A DNA stretch of 64,000 nt from Cloacibacterium caeni (GTDB lineage Bacteria > Bacteroidota > Bacteroidia > Flavobacteriales > Weeksellaceae), in assembly GCF_907163105.1 (NCBI RefSeq), contig NZ_OU015321.1:1612001-1676000 (forward strand), written 5' to 3'. Made by a program: the position numbers and the translations under genes. Positions 60,730-64,000 of this stretch are shown in pieces. Every line of letters starts with the position of its first letter. Position 1 is the first letter of the stretch. The notes beneath the pieces are model-generated. The model saw only the letters and a list, made by a program, of their open reading frames with translations. It did not search any database and was not told the origin of the DNA.

Positions 60730-61485
60730 ATGGTTATTATTATTTTCATCATCGTCCTATGGTATTCAGGACTATTTTTTCAAACTTTTTTCCTTCATCG
60801 TTACGCAGCACATCAAACTTACACTATGTCTAAATTTGGTGAAAAATTGTGTTTTATTCTTACTTGGATTACCCAAGGTTCTAATTATCTTTCAGCGTAT
60901 GGTTATGGTGTAATGCACAGAATGCATCACGCTTTTGCTGATACAGAAAAAGACCCGCATTCTCCAAAATACGACCCTAATCCACTGGCAATGATGTGGA
61001 GAACGAAAAATGTTTACCAACAAATCAATAAGCAAAAAATTGCCATCGAAGAAAAATTCACCAAAAACGTTCCTCAATGGAAATCATTCGATAAGTTTGC
61101 CAGTTCATGGTACTCAAGAATTGGTTGGGGAGCATTCTACACTGTTTTCTTTATTATTTTTTCTGAATATTGGTGGCATTGGTTATTATTACCTGTGGCT
61201 ATTTTAATGGCTCCAATTCACGGAATGATTATCAATTGGTTTGGTCATATTTACGGATACGTAAATTTCAAAGTGAATGACACTTCTAAAAATTTGTTCC
61301 GTTTTGATTGGTTAATGCTTGGCGAAGGTTATCACAACAATCATCACAAGTTCGGAGGAAGAGCTAATTTCGGTGGCGTAAGATGGCACGAAATAGATGT
61401 TACGTACATGATTATGTTACTCTTAGAAAAATTAGGTTGGATTAAAATGAACCGAGTGATGGCCACTCCAAAAAGAGAAATCTAA
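60730..61485 (+). CDS. Membrane fatty acid desaturase
   Basis: 251 aa. Multi-span membrane di-iron desaturase: the three His boxes are HRYAAH, HRMHH and HNNHH, in the order expected for acyl-CoA/acyl-lipid desaturases. Hydrophobic helices flank them (VIIIFIIVLWYSGLFF and WHWLLLPVAILMAPIHGMI). It introduces a double bond in acyl chains, probably in membrane-fluidity control. Two hairpins end the transcript. Confidence 0.92.
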   Translation: MVIIIFIIVLWYSGLFFQTFFLHRYAAHQTYTMSKFGEKLCFILTWITQGSNYLSAYGYGVMHRMHHAFADTEKDPHSPKYDPNPLAMMWRTKNVYQQINKQKIAIEEKFTKNVPQWKSFDKFASSWYSRIGWGAFYTVFFIIFSEYWWHWLLLPVAILMAPIHGMIINWFGHIYGYVNFKVNDTSKNLFRFDWLMLGEGYHNNHHKFGGRANFGGVRWHEIDVTYMIMLLLEKLGWIKMNRVMATPKREI

Positions 61486-61500
61486 AATTTACAAAATAGA

Positions 61501-61528
61501 AAACACGCAGATTTGCGTGTTTTTTTTA
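61501..61528 (+). terminator. Terminator of the desaturase gene
   Basis: AACACGCA/TGCGTGTT hairpin followed by eight T. Confidence 0.82.
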
Positions 61529-61535
61529 TCTAACC

Positions 61536-61568
61536 AAACCTTCAAGGATTTTGAATCCTTGAAGGTTT
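61536..61568. terminator. 15-bp perfect hairpin, copy 2
   Basis: Same stem as 59173-59205 (AAACCTTCAAGGATT with complement). It lies between the convergent desaturase and Lrp genes, three bases before the Lrp stop codon, and probably terminates both. Confidence 0.7.
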
Positions 61569-61570
61569 TT

Positions 61571-62029
61571 CTACACCTCAATCGTAGTAGTATTTTTCAC
61601 TTCGGCAATCATAAAAGAACTGTGTGTGGAACCAATGTGTTGTAAAGTAGTGAGTTTGGTCACCATAAAACTTCTGTATTCTTCCATATTTTTCACACAA
61701 ATTTTTAAAATATAATCATAATCGCCACTTACGTGGAAACATTCCGTTACCTCTGGTAAAGTCATAATCTCTTTTTCAAATTGCAAGACATATTCTTTTT
61801 TGTGTTGAGTTAATTTCACGTGGCAAAGAACGATAAAATTCCTCTCCACTTTTTGTCTATTAATAATGGCAACATATTTAGAAATCACACTTTGTTTTTC
61901 TAATTTTTTGATGCGTTCATAAACCGCTGTCACAGACAAATCTAACTTGTGAGACAATTCTTTAGTCGTTTGTTTGCTATCTTCCTGAAGAAAATAGAGC
62001 AATTTTTTATCAATTGAGTCGAGTTCCAT
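61571..62029 (-). CDS. Lrp/AsnC-family transcriptional regulator
   Basis: 152 aa. N-terminal helix-turn-helix (LDSIDKKLLYFLQEDSKQTTKELSHKLDLSVTAVYERIKKLEKQSVI) and C-terminal RAM ligand-binding domain (VLCHVKLTQHKKEYVLQFEKEIMTLPEVTECFHVSGDYDYILKICVKNMEEYRSFMV). Senses amino acids and usually autoregulates. It is divergent from the methionine gamma-lyase-like gene, a probable target. Confidence 0.93.
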   Translation of the reverse strand: MELDSIDKKLLYFLQEDSKQTTKELSHKLDLSVTAVYERIKKLEKQSVISKYVAIINRQKVERNFIVLCHVKLTQHKKEYVLQFEKEIMTLPEVTECFHVSGDYDYILKICVKNMEEYRSFMVTKLTTLQHIGSTHSSFMIAEVKNTTTIEV

Positions 62030-62228
62030 AGATTATTTTTTGGAAAAAGTTTACAAAAATCAAATATAATCATAAATTTTTCTATTAATTTTAAATTTAA
62101 CAGATTTATTTTCTATAATTAAAAATATTCATTGTAAAAAAGTTGGAATTTTTAGAATTTTATTACCAGAAATTTTATTTTCCTCAATCCTAAAGGACGG
62201 AAAATTTCTTACATTAAAATTCAATATT
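62030..62228. promoter_or_regulatory. Divergent control region between the Lrp and PLP-lyase genes
   Basis: AT-rich, 199 nt. An imperfect inverted repeat, GAAATTTTATTTTCC then CCTAAAGGAC, then GGAAAATTTC (about 62170-62209), lies 15-50 nt before the PLP enzyme start and could be an Lrp-type operator. This is inference only. Confidence 0.4.
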
Positions 62229-63434
62229 ATGGAAAATTTCGATGCAGCAAATGCAATTCAAGACTTACAATATTTTGGGGAATTCGGCGGTGTAAATCCT
62301 TCAATTTCTGACAGTTCAACTTATACTTTTTTATCTGCAAAAACCATGTTCGATACTTTCGAAGGCAATGCAGAAGGTTGTTATTTGTACTCCAGACATT
62401 CATCTCCGATGAATTTATATTTAGCTCAAGCGTTAGCAAAAATGGAAGGAACAGAAGCAGCGAATGTTACCGCATCTGGAATGGGCGCGATTACTTCTAC
62501 CTTACTTCAAATCTGTAAAAGTGGCGACCACATTGTTTCAGCCAGAACAATTTATGGTGGAACTTACGCATTCTTAAAAAACTTTCTGCCTCCTTTTAAC
62601 ATTGATACAAGCTTTGTAGACATTAATAATTTTGAAGCAATAGAAAACGCCATCAAACCTAATACGAAGGTGATTTATTGCGAAAGCGTGAGCAATCCTT
62701 TATTGGAAGTAGCAGACCTAAGAAAACTATCTGAAATTTGTAAAAAACATAATTTAAAACTGATTGTTGACAATACGTTTTCTCCACTTCAGATTTCGCC
62801 TATTCAATTAGGTGCAGATATTGTGATTCACAGTTTAACGAAATTCATCAACGGAAGCAGCGATACAGTTGGCGGCGTTTATTGCGCATCTCAACAATTT
62901 ATAGACGACACCAAAAATGTAAATAACGGAAGTTGTATGCTTCTCGGTCCAACTATGGATAGTTTTCGTTCCGCAAGTATTTTGAAAAACCTAAGAACTT
63001 TACACATCAGAATGAAAAAACACAGCGAAAACGCAATGTATCTCGCTGAAAAATTCGAAAAAGATGGTCTGAAAATAAATTATCCTGGTTTAAAATCTCA
63101 CAGAAATCATGAACTCATGAAATCTATGATGCATCAAGAATATGGTTTTGGTGGTTTATTAACTTTAGATGCTGGAACCGTAGACAAAGCCAATGAATTA
63201 ATGGAAATGATGCAACAGGAAAACTTAGGTTACCTTGCCGTAAGTTTAGGTTTCTACAAAACATTATTCTCTTGCAGCGGAAGTTCTACCTCATCTGAAA
63301 TTCCTGAAGAAGAAAGAATTTCCATGGGACTTTCTGACGGTTTAATTAGATTTTCAATTGGTTTAGACCATGACATTGAAAGAACTTATCAAAAGATGAA
63401 AGCTTGTATGGTGAAAGTGGGGATTTTGATGTGA
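62229..63434 (+). CDS. Cys/Met-metabolism PLP enzyme (methionine gamma-lyase-like)
   Basis: 401 aa. PLP-dependent fold of the cystathionine/methionine lyase family: YLYSRHSSPMNLYLAQALAKMEGTEAANVTASGMGAITSTLL, VSARTIYGGTYAFL, CESVSNPLLEVADL, the Asp DNTFSPL, and the Schiff-base lysine in HSLTKFINGSSDTVGG. It probably eliminates a sulfur side chain to give a keto acid. The substrate choice (methionine, homocysteine, cystathionine) is uncertain. It faces the Lrp regulator gene. Confidence 0.92.
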   Translation: MENFDAANAIQDLQYFGEFGGVNPSISDSSTYTFLSAKTMFDTFEGNAEGCYLYSRHSSPMNLYLAQALAKMEGTEAANVTASGMGAITSTLLQICKSGDHIVSARTIYGGTYAFLKNFLPPFNIDTSFVDINNFEAIENAIKPNTKVIYCESVSNPLLEVADLRKLSEICKKHNLKLIVDNTFSPLQISPIQLGADIVIHSLTKFINGSSDTVGGVYCASQQFIDDTKNVNNGSCMLLGPTMDSFRSASILKNLRTLHIRMKKHSENAMYLAEKFEKDGLKINYPGLKSHRNHELMKSMMHQEYGFGGLLTLDAGTVDKANELMEMMQQENLGYLAVSLGFYKTLFSCSGSSTSSEIPEEERISMGLSDGLIRFSIGLDHDIERTYQKMKACMVKVGILM

Positions 63435-63504
63435 TAATTTGATGATGCGATAATTTGGTGATTTGATAATGTGATAATGTGATAATTTGATGATGTGGTG
63501 ATTT
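63431..63504. repeat. TGATAAT microsatellite
   Basis: Imperfect tandem units of TGATAATTTGATGATGTG and GATAATGTGATAATGTG. Reading frames through it are repeat artefacts. Confidence 0.75.
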
Positions 63505-63506
63505 TT

Positions 63507-63579
63507 CGTTCCGTAGGAACGCAATGTGTGTAGAAATTAATAATAACGCTATCAAAGGCGTTCCGTAGGAACGCAATGT
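63507..63579. repeat. Two copies of a palindromic element
   Basis: CGTTCCGTAGGAACGCAATG plus a T occurs at 63507-63527 and 63559-63579 (period 52). GTTCCGTAGGAAC is palindromic apart from its central bases. A diverged relative is at about 1301-1345 in inverted orientation. Confidence 0.7.
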
Positions 63580-63626
63580 CAATCTTCATTCATTTTTCAA
63601 AAAAAAAAATAATTTTGATAATTTAT

Positions 63627-63653
63627 AAAACTGACCATGTGTCAGTTTTTTTT
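63627..63653. terminator. Terminator hairpin after the PLP-lyase region
   Basis: AAAACTGAC/GTCAGTTTT around CATGT, with T-run on the plus strand; about 190 nt after the PLP enzyme stop. Confidence 0.7.
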
Positions 63654-63705
63654 ATTTGGCAAAATATTGGTAAAGTGAAAAGAAACGGAAGCCAATTTAT
63701 AGCCC

Positions 63706-63753
63706 AGATTGCAGCGGAAATCCTTTTTTTTTGAAAAAAGATTGCAGCGGAAA
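63706..63753. repeat. Two 15-nt direct repeats AGATTGCAGCGGAAA
   Basis: Copies at 63706-63720 and 63739-63753 (period 33), joined by a T-rich then A-rich stretch (CCTTTTTTTTTGAAAAAAG) that can pair with itself. It lies just upstream of the esterase gene. Confidence 0.55.
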
Positions 63754-63787
63754 GCTGGTCTGCGGTTGAAAGAATTTACAAAACGTC

Positions 63788-63821
63788 TTGCTCCTTATCA
63801 AATTTTAAAAAATTATCTTTG
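63788..63821 (+). promoter_or_regulatory. Promoter of the esterase gene
   Basis: TTG (63788-63790), 23-nt spacer, TATCTTTG (63814-63821). The box ends 4 nt before the ATG, so the transcript would be leaderless or nearly so. Confidence 0.45.
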
Positions 63822-63825
63822 CAAT

Positions 63826-64000
63826 ATGGATTTACAATTTATCGTAAGAGAACCCGAAAATATTACCCCACATACTCAACTTTTGGTGATGATTCATGGT
63901 TATGGAAGTAATGAAGAAGATTTATTTTCTTTTCGTCATGATTTGCCAGAAGATTGGATTATCGTGAGTTATAGAGCTCCAAAAATGACCGACTACAATG
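63826..64000 (+). CDS. Alpha/beta hydrolase (phospholipase/carboxylesterase type), 5' part
   Basis: 58 codons to the right edge, no stop. It begins MDLQFIVREPENITPHTQLLV and has the oxyanion-region motif MIHGYGSNEEDLFSF and then WIIVSYRAPKM. This matches the N-terminus of the phospholipase/carboxylesterase family. The catalytic triad lies beyond the window. Confidence 0.82.
   Translation, partial: MDLQFIVREPENITPHTQLLVMIHGYGSNEEDLFSFRHDLPEDWIIVSYRAPKMTDYN

Noticed and set aside
63346-63589. Minus-strand ORFs of 66-78 codons after the PLP-lyase
   Set aside because: They are translations of the TGATAAT microsatellite and of the palindromic element.

Overview
The window is AT-rich, gene-dense chromosomal DNA from a member of the Bacteroidota, most likely a flavobacterium of the Weeksellaceae (Chryseobacterium/Cloacibacterium-like). 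The evidence is the gliding lipoprotein gene gldD, Bacteroidota-type -7 promoter boxes (TAnnTTTG) ahead of many genes, weak Shine-Dalgarno sequences, DUF1684, DUF2807 and TIGR02117 proteins, and a single-chain L-serine dehydratase. The genus is an inference.

Left third (1-24 kb): a truncated Trp-repeat protein and a serine hydrolase lipoprotein, then sdaA, an ABC1/UbiB-like kinase, and an mlaE-mlaF-mlaD lipid-transport operon. Next come YceI, fhs, and pnp and rpsO with a ParE-type toxin-antitoxin pair wedged between them. These are followed by a putative methionine-sulfoxide reductase, an uncharacterised 477-aa protein, an MBL hydrolase, tRNA-Leu(CAA), a TIGR02117 protein, queG and a rhodanese. 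The gaps hold several very small transcription units: a 41-aa membrane peptide, a 24-aa basic peptide with its own promoter and terminator, and a possible small RNA.

Middle (24-40 kb): an FMN-dependent TIM-barrel oxidoreductase, two periplasmic PpiC/SurA-type foldases, a PfkB kinase, gldD, mutY, an HU gene, a 29-aa highly basic protein and RNase G/E. A compact type II restriction-modification pair (C5 methyltransferase plus endonuclease) is followed by repeat-rich DNA. After that come a Nudix CoA pyrophosphatase, an unusual PlsC-like acyltransferase, the murein-recycling ligase Mpl and a CBS-domain protein.

Right third (40-64 kb): a tyrosine-degradation cluster (hmgA, a CoA-transferase, hpd, a secreted protein, fahA, a flavin-reductase-like protein). 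It is interrupted by 132-bp tandem repeats and a GxxExxY nuclease-fold gene. Beyond it are two tandem M13 metallopeptidase lipoproteins, a DUF2807 protein, cinA, an Ntn-type amide hydrolase fused to DUF2141 next to a Crp/Fnr regulator, lipA, an ECF sigma factor, tyrS, a fatty-acid desaturase, an Lrp regulator facing a methionine gamma-lyase-like PLP enzyme, and the start of an esterase gene.

The most interesting non-genic signals are: a ~61-nt conserved, foldable leader immediately upstream of two different minus-strand genes (50964-51024 and 54057-54118); the GxxExxY gene bracketed by inverted copies of one repeat; the toxin-antitoxin cassette flanked by two near-identical copies of a hairpin; and a nested palindromic intergenic element present in four gaps.
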